Shown here in pieces: positions 20,366 to 28,190 of a DNA stretch of 64,000 bases. The position numbers and the translations under genes were made by a program. A model generated the notes under the pieces. It was given only the letters and a program-made list of their open reading frames with translations. It did not search any database and was not told the origin of the DNA. Within the stretch, counting starts at the first letter, position 1. Every line of letters starts with the position of its first letter. Source of the stretch: Pseudomonas fragi (GTDB lineage Bacteria > Pseudomonadota > Gammaproteobacteria > Pseudomonadales > Pseudomonadaceae); contig NZ_NQKQ01000013.1 in the NCBI RefSeq assembly GCF_002269505.1, positions 62,001-126,000 of the forward strand, in the 5' to 3' direction.

Positions 20366-20844
20366 GTACCGGTAGAATTCAGTTCGCCGAACAGGATGGC
20401 ACTTTTGTCCTGAAGTTTGTGGGTGAAGTGCGTCTGACGTTGTGTTCGGCTCTGGATGCGACGATCGAGAGGATTTTCACGGCGCTGAACTTCAACGCCA
20501 TCGTGATTGACCTCACCGAAACCCGCAGCATTGACAGCACCACCTTGGGTTTGCTGGCGAAGCTGTCGATCTTGTCGCGGCAAAAAACAGGGCTGTTGCC
20601 GACCGTTGTCACCACCCACGAAGACATTACCCGGCTGCTTGAGTCGATGGGCTTCGATCAGGTATTCAACATCATCGGCAAGCCGATCCCGTGCCCGGAT
20701 TGCCTGACTGACCTGCCTTCGCAGGATCAGACCGAAGAGGTGGTGCGGGTAAAAGTGCTGGAAGCGCACAAGATTCTGATGGGGCTCAACGACTCCAACC
20801 GTGAAGCTTTCCATGATCTGGTGAATGCACTCGAGCGGCACTGA
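20362..20844 (+). CDS. rssC: RssC, STAS anti-sigma-factor antagonist
   Basis: 160 aa. The N-terminal STAS domain (about 1-105) contains VIDLTETRSIDSTTLGLLAKL, with the conserved Asp-Ser pair at 58-59; Ser59 is the expected phosphorylation site and substrate of the RssB phosphatase. A C-terminal extension has CPDCL and a helix ending EAFHDLVNALERH. Start ATG overlaps the rssB stop, so the two are co-translated as a phosphatase/antagonist pair acting in the general stress response. Confidence 0.92.
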   Translation: MSTGRIQFAEQDGTFVLKFVGEVRLTLCSALDATIERIFTALNFNAIVIDLTETRSIDSTTLGLLAKLSILSRQKTGLLPTVVTTHEDITRLLESMGFDQVFNIIGKPIPCPDCLTDLPSQDQTEEVVRVKVLEAHKILMGLNDSNREAFHDLVNALERH

Positions 20845-20881
20845 TTTCCAGCGGGCTTGACCCGCATGGATGTCAAAGATC

Positions 20882-21064
20882 AAAAGCCCCCTCACCCTGG
20901 CCCTCTCCCGGAGGGAGAGGGGACTAAAAGCAAAAGCAGATTTCACAGTACCGCACATCAAGCTCCCTCTCCCGAAAGGAGAGGGAACTGACCGCCCGCG
21001 GTTTCAAAATCCCCACCAATCAGCTCCCTCTCCCTCCGGGAGAGGGTTGGGGTGAGGGGCTTTT
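20882..21064. repeat. Long imperfect inverted repeat with three ctctccc palindromes
   Basis: Outer arms 20882-20922 and 21023-21064 are inverted copies (aaaagccccctcaccctggccctctcccg...). Inside each arm and at 20961-20987 sits a small palindrome of type ccctctcccggagggagaggg. It fills the gap between convergent rssC and the arylsulfotransferase gene, so the transcripts from both sides could fold here. It resembles the ccctcaccct/gagaggg palindromes scattered in many proteobacteria. Confidence 0.88.
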
Positions 21065-21070
21065 AGCTTT

Positions 21071-22192
21071 TTATCCTACAACCAACCATGGTATTTCCCG
21101 GCACTGATAACGGTGCGCGCGGAAGATCGCGTTGTTTTCACCCGGCAGATAGGCTCTGGAGGCTGCATCCGGGTACGGGGCGAAGTAGGGGTTGATATAT
21201 TCCCAGACCACTTCTCCCCTCGGGGTGACTTCAAACAGACGGCCGAAATTGGCCTCGGTCACCAGGGTATTGCCGTTGTGCAGCCGTTGCGCGCCGCCCA
21301 TGAACGGGGTGAAAAAGGCATAGCCCGGGGTATCGGCGTACTGCCACACGATCCGCTGGCTCAGTGGCTCTATTTCCAGGATGCGCGAGTGCGGCATGCT
21401 CGCATGCGGGCGAAAGATACCGTTGTCGAATACCAGCACGTTGCCGTTTTCCAGCTCACTCGGGCAGTGCTGTTGCGCAACCAGATCATGGCCCAGGCGC
21501 CACAGCACCTTGCTACTACTACGCGAAATGGCAATCACCGCCGAGACGCTGCGCAGGCTGAGGATTATCTTGCCGTCGCGGCCCGGCGAGACTGCGTTGG
21601 TCATGGGCCAGTGGTAGCGCTCAAACGCAGCATGCAGCGGGTAGTCTTCAGGGCTCAGGTGCTCCCAGCTGCGCCACTCCCACACCACATGGCCCTGGCG
21701 GTCAATTTCCTTGACCACATCGGCATAGATCACCCCGCCGGGTGCCTCGCTGCCTGGAATACCCCCCACCACGCGGCTGGCCAGCTGCGGGCTTAACGGT
21801 TCGACGGTGGTGTAGAGCAGATGGCCGTTGTCCAGCCATTGGGCATCGTGATGGTGCATAAGATCAGTGTGTTCCCAGACCACTTCGCCGTCAGGGGTGA
21901 CCTCGCTGAAAGCACCGCCATGCCAGACCGACCAGCCAGGGAACAGGTCCTGTGAGTCGGGGTGGTTGCCGTTGTAACCCAGGTTGCCGTTGCGCAGTAT
22001 CACGGCATCGCGGCCGGGGCGCTGAGGCAGCTTCCAGCGGTGGACGATTTCGCCGTCCAGGTCGATCAGCAATACATTGCCATCTGCCGTTTGCGGAGCG
22101 AACAGCGTGTAACCACCGGCGCTGCGGGAATGATCGACACCGACCAGGCCGGTCTTGTGGCGTTTCAGGGTGGTGCTGTGCAGGTTTGACAT
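21071..22192 (-). CDS. Arylsulfotransferase (ASST) family protein
   Basis: 373 aa with repeated beta-propeller blades: DGNVLLIDLDGEIVHRW, LRNGNLGYNG, DGEVVWEH, LDNGHLLYT, RQGHVVWEW, LENGNVLVFDNG, LHNGNTLVTEANFGRLFEV and GEVVWEY. Bacterial ASSTs transfer sulfate between phenols using an active-site His. There is no signal peptide, unlike the periplasmic E. coli enzyme, so it is probably cytoplasmic and may have another activity. It is divergent from a GlxA-type regulator, the likely controller. Confidence 0.8.
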   Translation of the reverse strand: MSNLHSTTLKRHKTGLVGVDHSRSAGGYTLFAPQTADGNVLLIDLDGEIVHRWKLPQRPGRDAVILRNGNLGYNGNHPDSQDLFPGWSVWHGGAFSEVTPDGEVVWEHTDLMHHHDAQWLDNGHLLYTTVEPLSPQLASRVVGGIPGSEAPGGVIYADVVKEIDRQGHVVWEWRSWEHLSPEDYPLHAAFERYHWPMTNAVSPGRDGKIILSLRSVSAVIAISRSSSKVLWRLGHDLVAQQHCPSELENGNVLVFDNGIFRPHASMPHSRILEIEPLSQRIVWQYADTPGYAFFTPFMGGAQRLHNGNTLVTEANFGRLFEVTPRGEVVWEYINPYFAPYPDAASRAYLPGENNAIFRAHRYQCREIPWLVVG

Positions 22193-22233
22193 GGTCAGAT
22201 TCCATCAAGGTTCCACTGGCATTGTGCGCAACA

Positions 22234-22255
22234 GGGGAGCATTGTCGTGCTCCCC
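22234..22255. promoter_or_regulatory. Perfect 8-bp inverted repeat in the ASST/regulator intergenic region
   Basis: ggggagca (22234-22241) and tgctcccc (22248-22255) around a 6-base loop. It lies 41 bp upstream of the ASST start and just before the regulator gene. It could be an operator for the divergent pair or a leader hairpin. A GTG at 22247 inside it is an alternative, less likely start of the regulator. Confidence 0.4.
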
Positions 22256-22273
22256 GTATGCGTGGAATCGAGT

Positions 22274-23344
22274 ATGTCGAGGCACACCGTGGCGCTCCAT
22301 GCCAAACACCCCTCTTTTGCTGCCATGCCGGACACCCGGTTGCGCACGGTGGTGGTACTGGCATTCGATGAGCTGTTGCTGCTCAACGCGGCGGGGCCGC
22401 TGGAAGTGTTCGCCGCCATACCCCGGCTGTTGGGCGGCACGTTTACCAGCCATCCACCTTATCGGCTGCTGCTGGTATCACCGGCAGGAGGCCAGATCAC
22501 GTCGGTTTCCGGGATCAGCGTCAATACACTGTCCCTTGAACAGCTCGACCGGCAGGCGCCGGTTATCGACACCCTGATAGTGGCTGGCGGGCCGGGCGTG
22601 TCAGCACTCGAAGCCAGCGCGCATGTCTGCAGCTGGTTACGCAGTCGCGCCGCGTCCATACGCAGGCTGTGCTCCATAGGTACAGGCACATTCGCCCTGG
22701 CCGCAGCCGGGCTGCTCGAGGGTCGCAAGGTGGTCACCCACTGGAAATTTGCCGAACAACTGCAAGCCCGCTACCCGGCGCTGCAGTGCCAGAGCGAAGG
22801 GCTGTACCTGCACGATGGCAATCTCTGGACCTGCGCGGGTGCCGCTGCCGGTATCGACCTGGCGCTGGGCCTGGTCGAACAGGATCTCGGCCCTCATGCC
22901 GCGCTTGAGCTGGCGCGATACTTCACCGTGTTCCTCTGGCGTTCGGCCAGGCAACCCCAGCTCAGTGCTTCGCTCAATGCCCAGTCGCGGGCCCTGCGTA
23001 CTGACCCGGACGTGCGTCTGGTGCGCCTGCATGGGTGGATTGCGGCCAACCTGCAAAGCGATCTGCGTGTGGAGAAACTGGCGGAACAATTTGGCATGAG
23101 CCCGCGCCATTTTGCCCGAGCCTATGTGGCCACTACCGGCCAGACGCCTGCCCAGGCGGTAGAGCTGTTGCGCCTTGATGCCGCCTGCCAGTTGCTGAAA
23201 ACCACCTGCGAGCCGATCAAACGGATTGCCGAAACCGCAGGTTTCGGTCGGGAAGAACGCATGCGGCGAGCGTTTCACAAGCAATTGGGCATCAGCCCGC
23301 ACGATTACCGAAACCAGAACACAGGCGCTGTGCTGCAAGGCTGA
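22274..23344 (+). CDS. GlxA-type AraC-family transcriptional regulator (DJ-1/PfpI + HTH)
   Basis: About 356 aa. The N-terminal class-I glutamine-amidotransferase-like (DJ-1/PfpI) domain runs from TVVVLAFDELLLLNAAGPLEVF to about residue 190. It contains IVAGGPG and SIGTGTFALAAAGLL, where the usual nucleophile-elbow Cys is replaced by Gly/Thr. A C-terminal AraC double HTH follows (VEKLAEQFGMSPRHFARAY, then IKRIAETAGFG). GlxA-like regulators usually control nitrogen or amine catabolism genes. Start uncertain: ATG 22274 is chosen; ATG 22325 and GTG 22247 are alternatives. Confidence 0.88.
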   Translation: MSRHTVALHAKHPSFAAMPDTRLRTVVVLAFDELLLLNAAGPLEVFAAIPRLLGGTFTSHPPYRLLLVSPAGGQITSVSGISVNTLSLEQLDRQAPVIDTLIVAGGPGVSALEASAHVCSWLRSRAASIRRLCSIGTGTFALAAAGLLEGRKVVTHWKFAEQLQARYPALQCQSEGLYLHDGNLWTCAGAAAGIDLALGLVEQDLGPHAALELARYFTVFLWRSARQPQLSASLNAQSRALRTDPDVRLVRLHGWIAANLQSDLRVEKLAEQFGMSPRHFARAYVATTGQTPAQAVELLRLDAACQLLKTTCEPIKRIAETAGFGREERMRRAFHKQLGISPHDYRNQNTGAVLQG

Positions 23345-23352
23345 TCTGGCGG

Positions 23353-24276
23353 CTAAGCGGATGCTGAGTTTGACGCCTGGGCAACGCTCTTGTGATGGGC
23401 CAGCACTCTATTGATCAAGGCCCGGGTCACCTTGGGCAGTGCCTGCAGGTCTCGCACCAGAATGCTGCGTTCGCGCACCCGCCAGGGCTCGTCCAGTTCG
23501 ATCACCGTCAGGCCCATGGTCTGCTGATGGCGACGGGCCGAAGACTCCGGCAGGATGGCAATGCCCACCCCGGCTTCGACCATACGGCACATGGCCTCGA
23601 AGCTGTAGACCTTGATGCGCATGTTCAAGGTCTTGCCGTGCAGGGCGACCTGTTCATGCAAAAAGCGTAGCAGGGTCGTGCCTTCGTGCAGGCCGATATG
23701 TGGATAGGCCAGGGTTTCGGCCAGTTTGATCGACGTGCAGTGGGCCAGGGGATGATCGAGGGGCGTGACCAGGACTAACTGGTCGGTACTGAAGTGGATG
23801 ACTTGCAGGCTGTCGGCTTCGACCGGGCCGGCAATGATGCCCATATCCGTTGAGCCATCCATGACCCCGCGAACAATATCGCGGCTCAGGCGCTCTTGCA
23901 GGTCCACCGTTACACCGGGACGTTCGGCCAGGAAACCGGCCAGGATTCCCGGCAGAAATTCGCTCGCCGCGGTGGTGTTGGCGAAGATCCTGATATGCCC
24001 CGAAGCCTCGGTATCGTACTCGGTGAACTCGCTTTTCATATAGTCCACCTGGCGCATGATCACCCGCGCATGCTGCAAAAACAGTTCGCCGGCAGGGGTC
24101 AGTTCTACGCCGCGGCTGTCGCGGTACAACAGGCGGCTGGCGAGGTTTTCTTCCAGACTCTTGATCCGCGCACTGGCCGCTGCCGGGGAGATAAACGCCT
24201 TGCGCGCCCCCTGGGTGAGGCTGGGGGATTCGGCGATATGAATAAACAGGCGCAGGTCGACAAGATCAAAGTGCAT
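23353..24276 (-). CDS. LysR regulator of the itaconate operon (inferred)
   Basis: 307 aa LysR-type regulator. The N-terminal winged HTH is LVDLRLFIHIAESPSLTQGARKAFISPAAASARIKSLEENL; the effector domain starts near residue 90. It is divergent from the itaconate catabolic operon, as the LysR gene is in the equivalent P. aeruginosa cluster, so it probably activates that operon in response to itaconate or its CoA ester. A perfect inverted repeat lies in the shared intergenic region. Confidence 0.92.
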   Translation of the reverse strand: MHFDLVDLRLFIHIAESPSLTQGARKAFISPAAASARIKSLEENLASRLLYRDSRGVELTPAGELFLQHARVIMRQVDYMKSEFTEYDTEASGHIRIFANTTAASEFLPGILAGFLAERPGVTVDLQERLSRDIVRGVMDGSTDMGIIAGPVEADSLQVIHFSTDQLVLVTPLDHPLAHCTSIKLAETLAYPHIGLHEGTTLLRFLHEQVALHGKTLNMRIKVYSFEAMCRMVEAGVGIAILPESSARRHQQTMGLTVIELDEPWRVRERSILVRDLQALPKVTRALINRVLAHHKSVAQASNSASA

Positions 24277-24356
24277 GGCAGAGTTCCGTTGGGTCTTGGG
24301 CGTTAAGCAAAACCGAACGCCCCCTTACCGAAACGCAGATTCACAGATCGCCCGGC

Positions 24357-24377
24357 TTTTGGCAATCATGGCCAAAA
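24357..24377. promoter_or_regulatory. Putative LysR operator in front of ich
   Basis: TTTTGGC-N7-GCCAAAA, perfect 7-bp arms. It contains T-N11-A geometry and sits between the divergent LysR gene and ich, 25 bp before the ich start. Assignment to the LysR protein is by position. Confidence 0.6.
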
Positions 24378-24401
24378 TAACAAGCCACGGGGCAATCACC
24401 G

Positions 24402-25232
24402 ATGAGCGATAACGCACTGTCTGCCTGGATCGGTCGTACTGAAGAAATCCATGATTATCTGAGCCTGAACCTGGTAACCCGTATCGCCGCTACTTTCGGT
24501 GAGAGGGTGCCGCAGGTCGGTGAGCCGCTGCCGGCGTTGTGGCAGTGGTGTTTCTTCCAGCCTGCGGTGGAGGAGAGCGGGCTGGGCGGCGATGGTCACC
24601 CGGCCCGAGGCGGGTTTTTGCCGCCTGCCCACAACCGTAATCGCATGTGGGCGGGCGGACGTGTCGAGTTTTTCACGGCACTCAAGGTGGATGCCTGGGC
24701 AACACGGGTTTCCACCATCCTCGATGTGCGCGAAAAGCACGGCAAAACCGGCGCGCTGTTGTTTGTCACGGTCCAGCACGACTATGTACAGGACGGCCAA
24801 CTGGCCATTCGTGAAGAGCAGGACATCGTCTACCGCGAACCCACCCCGCCCAAGCTGGCTGATGGCGAGCCCTTGCCTGCGGGCATCTGGCAGGAGTCGA
24901 TCACGCCCAGCCCCACCTTGCTGTTTCGCTACTCGGCCGTGACCTTCAATGGTCATCGCATTCACTACGACTGGCCCTATGCGAGCGCAACCGAAGGCTA
25001 CCCGGGGCTGGTGGTACACGGGCCGCTGATGGCCACCCTGAGCCTGCGCGCTTTTTGTCGCGCCAACCCTCATGCCCATGTACGCCGCTTTGCCTATCGC
25101 GGCGTGCGGCCGCTGATTGCGCCCCGGCCTTTTTTACTCCGGGGGCGGGTCGTGGCAGCGGGCAAGGCCGAGTTGTGGGTGGGCAACTCAGAGGGCATCG
25201 CCCAGCAGGGTGAAGTGAGCTTCAACGAATAA
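24402..25232 (+). CDS. ich: Itaconyl-CoA hydratase (MaoC-like)
   Basis: 276 aa, double hot-dog protein. The N-terminal half is FAS1-dehydratase-like. The C-terminal half has the MaoC hydratase motif: TFNGHRIHYDWPYA (catalytic Asp/His region) and GYPGLVVHGPLMATL. It hydrates itaconyl-CoA to citramalyl-CoA in itaconate catabolism. It heads the ich-acad-voc-prpD-ict-ccl-dctPQM operon; the same order in P. aeruginosa, known for itaconate use, supports the assignment. A mesaconyl-CoA hydratase is the nearest alternative by family. Confidence 0.88.
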   Translation: MSDNALSAWIGRTEEIHDYLSLNLVTRIAATFGERVPQVGEPLPALWQWCFFQPAVEESGLGGDGHPARGGFLPPAHNRNRMWAGGRVEFFTALKVDAWATRVSTILDVREKHGKTGALLFVTVQHDYVQDGQLAIREEQDIVYREPTPPKLADGEPLPAGIWQESITPSPTLLFRYSAVTFNGHRIHYDWPYASATEGYPGLVVHGPLMATLSLRAFCRANPHAHVRRFAYRGVRPLIAPRPFLLRGRVVAAGKAELWVGNSEGIAQQGEVSFNE

Positions 25233-25250
25233 CGATAACAAGGAGCTGTA

Positions 25251-26414
25251 ATGAATCCGTATCTGAACGAAGACTACAACGCCATTCGCGAGGGTGTGCG
25301 CGCCCTGTGTGCTGAGTTTCCGGCCGAGTACTGGCGCAGAATTGACGAAGAAAAGGGCTTTCCTGAAGCCTTTGTCGCCGCCATGACCAAAGCGGGCTGG
25401 TTGTCGGCGATGATCCCGGAGCACTACGGCGGCTCGGGCCTGGGGCTGGCCGAAGCCTCGATAATTCTCGAAGAAGTGAACCATTGTGGCGGCAACTCCG
25501 GCACCGTGCATGGCCAGATGTACAACATGTTTACCTTGCTGCGCCACGGCAGCGAGGCGCAAAAAAACGACTACCTGCCCCGGCTGGCCAGCGGTGAACT
25601 GCGCTTGCAGTCGATGGCGGTGACCGAACCGAGCACGGGCACCGACACCACCAAAATCAAGACCACCGCCGTGCGCCAGGGTGACAAGTATGTGATCAAT
25701 GGCCAGAAGGTGTGGATCTCCAGGGTTCAGCATTCCGATCTGATGATCCTGCTGGCCCGCACCACGCCGTTGGCCGACGTGCAGAAAAAAGCCGACGGCA
25801 TGTCGATCTTCCTGGTTGATCTGCGCGAAGCCATCGGCAACGGCCTGACCGTGCAGCCGATTGCCAATATGGTCAATCACGAAACCAACGAGCTGTTTTT
25901 CGACAACCTTGAAATCCCCGTCAGCAGCCTGATTGGCGAAGAGGGCAAAGGCTTTCGCTATATCCTCGACGGGCTCAATGCCGAGCGCACGCTGATCGCC
26001 GCCGAATGCATCGGTGATGGCCGCTGGTTCAATGAAAAGTCCGCGCAGTACGCCCGTGATCGCGTTGTGTTTGATCGCCCGATCGGCCGGAATCAGGGTG
26101 TGCAGTTCCCGATTGCCGAAGCCCATATCGAGCTTGAGGCCGCCGATTTGATGCGCTGGCGTGCCTGCGAAGAATACGACAGTGGGGGCAAGGCTGGAGC
26201 AGCGGCCAATATGGCCAAGTACCTGGCGGCCAAGGCCAGTTGGGAAGCCGCCAACGCCTGCCTGCAAACCCACGGTGGTTTCGGCTTTGCCAATGAATAC
26301 GATGTCGAACGCAAGTTTCGCGAGACCCGTCTGTACCAGGTAGCGCCTATTTCCACCAACCTGATCCTGTCCTATGTGGCCGAGCACCTGCTCGACTTGC
26401 CGCGTTCCTTTTAA
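25251..26414 (+). CDS. Acyl-CoA dehydrogenase in the itaconate operon
   Basis: 387 aa FAD-dependent acyl-CoA dehydrogenase. Motifs: MAVTEPSTGTDTTKIKTTA (flavin/substrate loop), then VINGQKVWISRVQHSD, and C-terminal LQTHGGFGFANEYDVERKFRETRLYQVAPISTN. Strong ribosome site aaggag. Substrate unknown; the three core itaconate enzymes do not need it. A C5 dicarboxylyl-CoA such as methylsuccinyl-CoA is a guess from context. The conserved ACAD base cannot be fixed by eye, because E is not at the usual YE.G position. Confidence 0.92.
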   Translation: MNPYLNEDYNAIREGVRALCAEFPAEYWRRIDEEKGFPEAFVAAMTKAGWLSAMIPEHYGGSGLGLAEASIILEEVNHCGGNSGTVHGQMYNMFTLLRHGSEAQKNDYLPRLASGELRLQSMAVTEPSTGTDTTKIKTTAVRQGDKYVINGQKVWISRVQHSDLMILLARTTPLADVQKKADGMSIFLVDLREAIGNGLTVQPIANMVNHETNELFFDNLEIPVSSLIGEEGKGFRYILDGLNAERTLIAAECIGDGRWFNEKSAQYARDRVVFDRPIGRNQGVQFPIAEAHIELEAADLMRWRACEEYDSGGKAGAAANMAKYLAAKASWEAANACLQTHGGFGFANEYDVERKFRETRLYQVAPISTNLILSYVAEHLLDLPRSF

Positions 26415-26430
26415 GCAACGGAGATTGAGC

Positions 26431-26823
26431 ATGCAGATCAGTCATCTGGACCATCTGGTTCTGACAGTGCGGGATATCCCCGCGAGCCTGGATTTTTACA
26501 GCCGGGTGTTGGGCATGCAGCCCGTGGTGTTCGGTCAGGGCCGCCATGCCCTTGGGTTCGGTCAGCAAAAGATCAACCTGCATCAGGCCGGTGCCGAATT
26601 CGAGCCCAAGGCCAACCAGCCACTGCCGGGTTCGGCAGACCTGTGTTTTATCGTCGCAACCCCGTTGGATGCGGTGATCGAGCAGTTGCATGGCCTGGGT
26701 GTTGCCATCCTCGAGGGGCCGGTCATGCGCACCGGTGCCCAGGGGGCGATTCGCTCGATTTACCTGCGCGACCCGGATCTGAACCTGATCGAGTTGTCCA
26801 ATGTGCTGGAGAACGCGGCATGA
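26431..26823 (+). CDS. VOC/glyoxalase-fold protein in the itaconate operon
   Basis: 130 aa. Typical VOC start ISHLDHLVLTVRDIPASLDFYSRVLGM, later HALGFGQQKINLHQ and C-terminal YLRDPDLNLIELSN, which supply the His/His/Glu metal ligands. The fold covers glyoxalases, epimerases and ring-cleaving dioxygenases. An epimerase or lactone/CoA-ester isomerising role would suit the neighbours but is not shown. The start at ATG 26431 follows a ggag-like site; it overlaps the next gene by ATGA. Confidence 0.85.
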   Translation: MQISHLDHLVLTVRDIPASLDFYSRVLGMQPVVFGQGRHALGFGQQKINLHQAGAEFEPKANQPLPGSADLCFIVATPLDAVIEQLHGLGVAILEGPVMRTGAQGAIRSIYLRDPDLNLIELSNVLENAA

Positions 26824-28190
26824 GTCAGCACACACAAGCGCTTTGCGCTTTTTTGACCGACCTGGATTACCCGCAGTTGCCCGAAGCGGTTATCAGTCGC
26901 ACGCAAGAGCTGTTTCTTGACTGGCTGGGCTCGGCCCTGGCCAGTCAGGGGGCGCACCCGATCCCGTTGTTCGAGCGCTACGCGGCGAAGATGGGGCCGG
27001 CCAACGGGCCTGCCGGCATTCTGGTCAATGGCCGGTCCACCTCGGCGTATTTTGCCGCGCTGGTCAATGGTGCCAGCTCCCATTTGGTGGAGCAGGACGA
27101 CCTGCACAACAGCTCCGTGCTGCACCCGGCGACCGTGGTGTTTCCTGCGGTGCTGGCGGCGGCACAGGACCTGGGCAAATCGGGTCGTGAACTGATCCTC
27201 GCCGCTGTCGCCGGTTATGAAGCGGGCATTCGCATCGGTGAGTTTCTTGGCCGCTCGCATTACCGCATCTTTCACACCACGGCCACGGTCGGCACCCTGG
27301 CGGCAGCGGTGGGTGTCGGCAAGCTGATGGGGTTCAATCAGCAGCAGTTCACCCATCTGCTGGGCAGCGCCGCAACCCAGGCCGCGGGCCTGTGGGAGTT
27401 TCTGCGCGATGCTGCGGACTCCAAACAGCTGCATACCGCCAAGGCAGCGGCCGATGGTTTGCTGGCGGCTTACCTGACGGCTGAAGGGCTGAGCGGGGCA
27501 AAGAACATTCTCGAAGGCGAACAGGGCATGGCTGCCGGCATGTCCAGTGATGCCAACCCGACCTGCCTGTCTGATCGCCTGGGCAGCCGCTGGGCACTGA
27601 CCGAAACTTCCTTCAAGTTTCATGCCTCATGCCGTCACACTCACCCGGCTGCAGATGCACTGCTGGGGTTGATGCAACGCGAGGGGGTGTGCGCAGAGGA
27701 CATTGCCAGCGTCACCACCCGGGTCCATCAAGCCGCTATCGATGTCCTGGGACGCGTAGTGGTGCCGCAGAGTGTGCACCAGGCCAAGTTTTCCATGGGC
27801 ACGGTGCTGGGCCTGATCGCCGTTTACGGCAAGGCCGGACTGCCGGAATTTCACCAGCATGCACTGACCGATCCGCGCATCAGCGCCTTTTGCGACAAGG
27901 TGCGCATGGAACTGGACGAGGAAGTCGACAGCGCCTATCCGCAACGCTGGCTGGGCCGGGTGACGGTGACCACGGTGCAGGGCAATACCTTGTACGGGAG
28001 CATCGACGAACCCAAGGGCGACCCGGGCAATACCCTCAGCCGCGCCGAACTGGAAGACAAATTTCGCCGCCTGCTGGCCTTCTCAGGGGCGCGCAGCAAC
28101 GAGCAAGCAAGCGGGCTCGTGGAGCTGGTCTGGAACCTGCGCCATCTAGACGACTTGAGTGGGCTGACGCGCACCGGGAGCCCATCATGA
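26820..28190 (+). CDS. MmgE/PrpD family protein in the itaconate operon
   Basis: 456 aa, full length. It has the MmgE/PrpD all-helical domain with LDWLGSALAS near residue 30, VLHPATVVFPAVLAAAQ, and FHTTATVGTLAAAVG, followed by the C-terminal alpha/beta lid with KFHASCRHTHPAADAL. The family includes 2-methylcitrate dehydratase, immune-responsive cis-aconitate decarboxylase (which makes itaconate) and iminodisuccinate epimerase. Its presence in an itaconate-degrading operon is therefore notable. It overlaps both neighbours by 4 bp. Confidence 0.9.
   Translation: MSQHTQALCAFLTDLDYPQLPEAVISRTQELFLDWLGSALASQGAHPIPLFERYAAKMGPANGPAGILVNGRSTSAYFAALVNGASSHLVEQDDLHNSSVLHPATVVFPAVLAAAQDLGKSGRELILAAVAGYEAGIRIGEFLGRSHYRIFHTTATVGTLAAAVGVGKLMGFNQQQFTHLLGSAATQAAGLWEFLRDAADSKQLHTAKAAADGLLAAYLTAEGLSGAKNILEGEQGMAAGMSSDANPTCLSDRLGSRWALTETSFKFHASCRHTHPAADALLGLMQREGVCAEDIASVTTRVHQAAIDVLGRVVVPQSVHQAKFSMGTVLGLIAVYGKAGLPEFHQHALTDPRISAFCDKVRMELDEEVDSAYPQRWLGRVTVTTVQGNTLYGSIDEPKGDPGNTLSRAELEDKFRRLLAFSGARSNEQASGLVELVWNLRHLDDLSGLTRTGSPS

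Noticed and set aside
20895-21048. Three similar palindromes spaced about 60 bp, CRISPR-like at first look
   Set aside because: Only three units, in mixed orientation, in an overall inverted repeat; no constant repeat with unique spacers and no cas genes.
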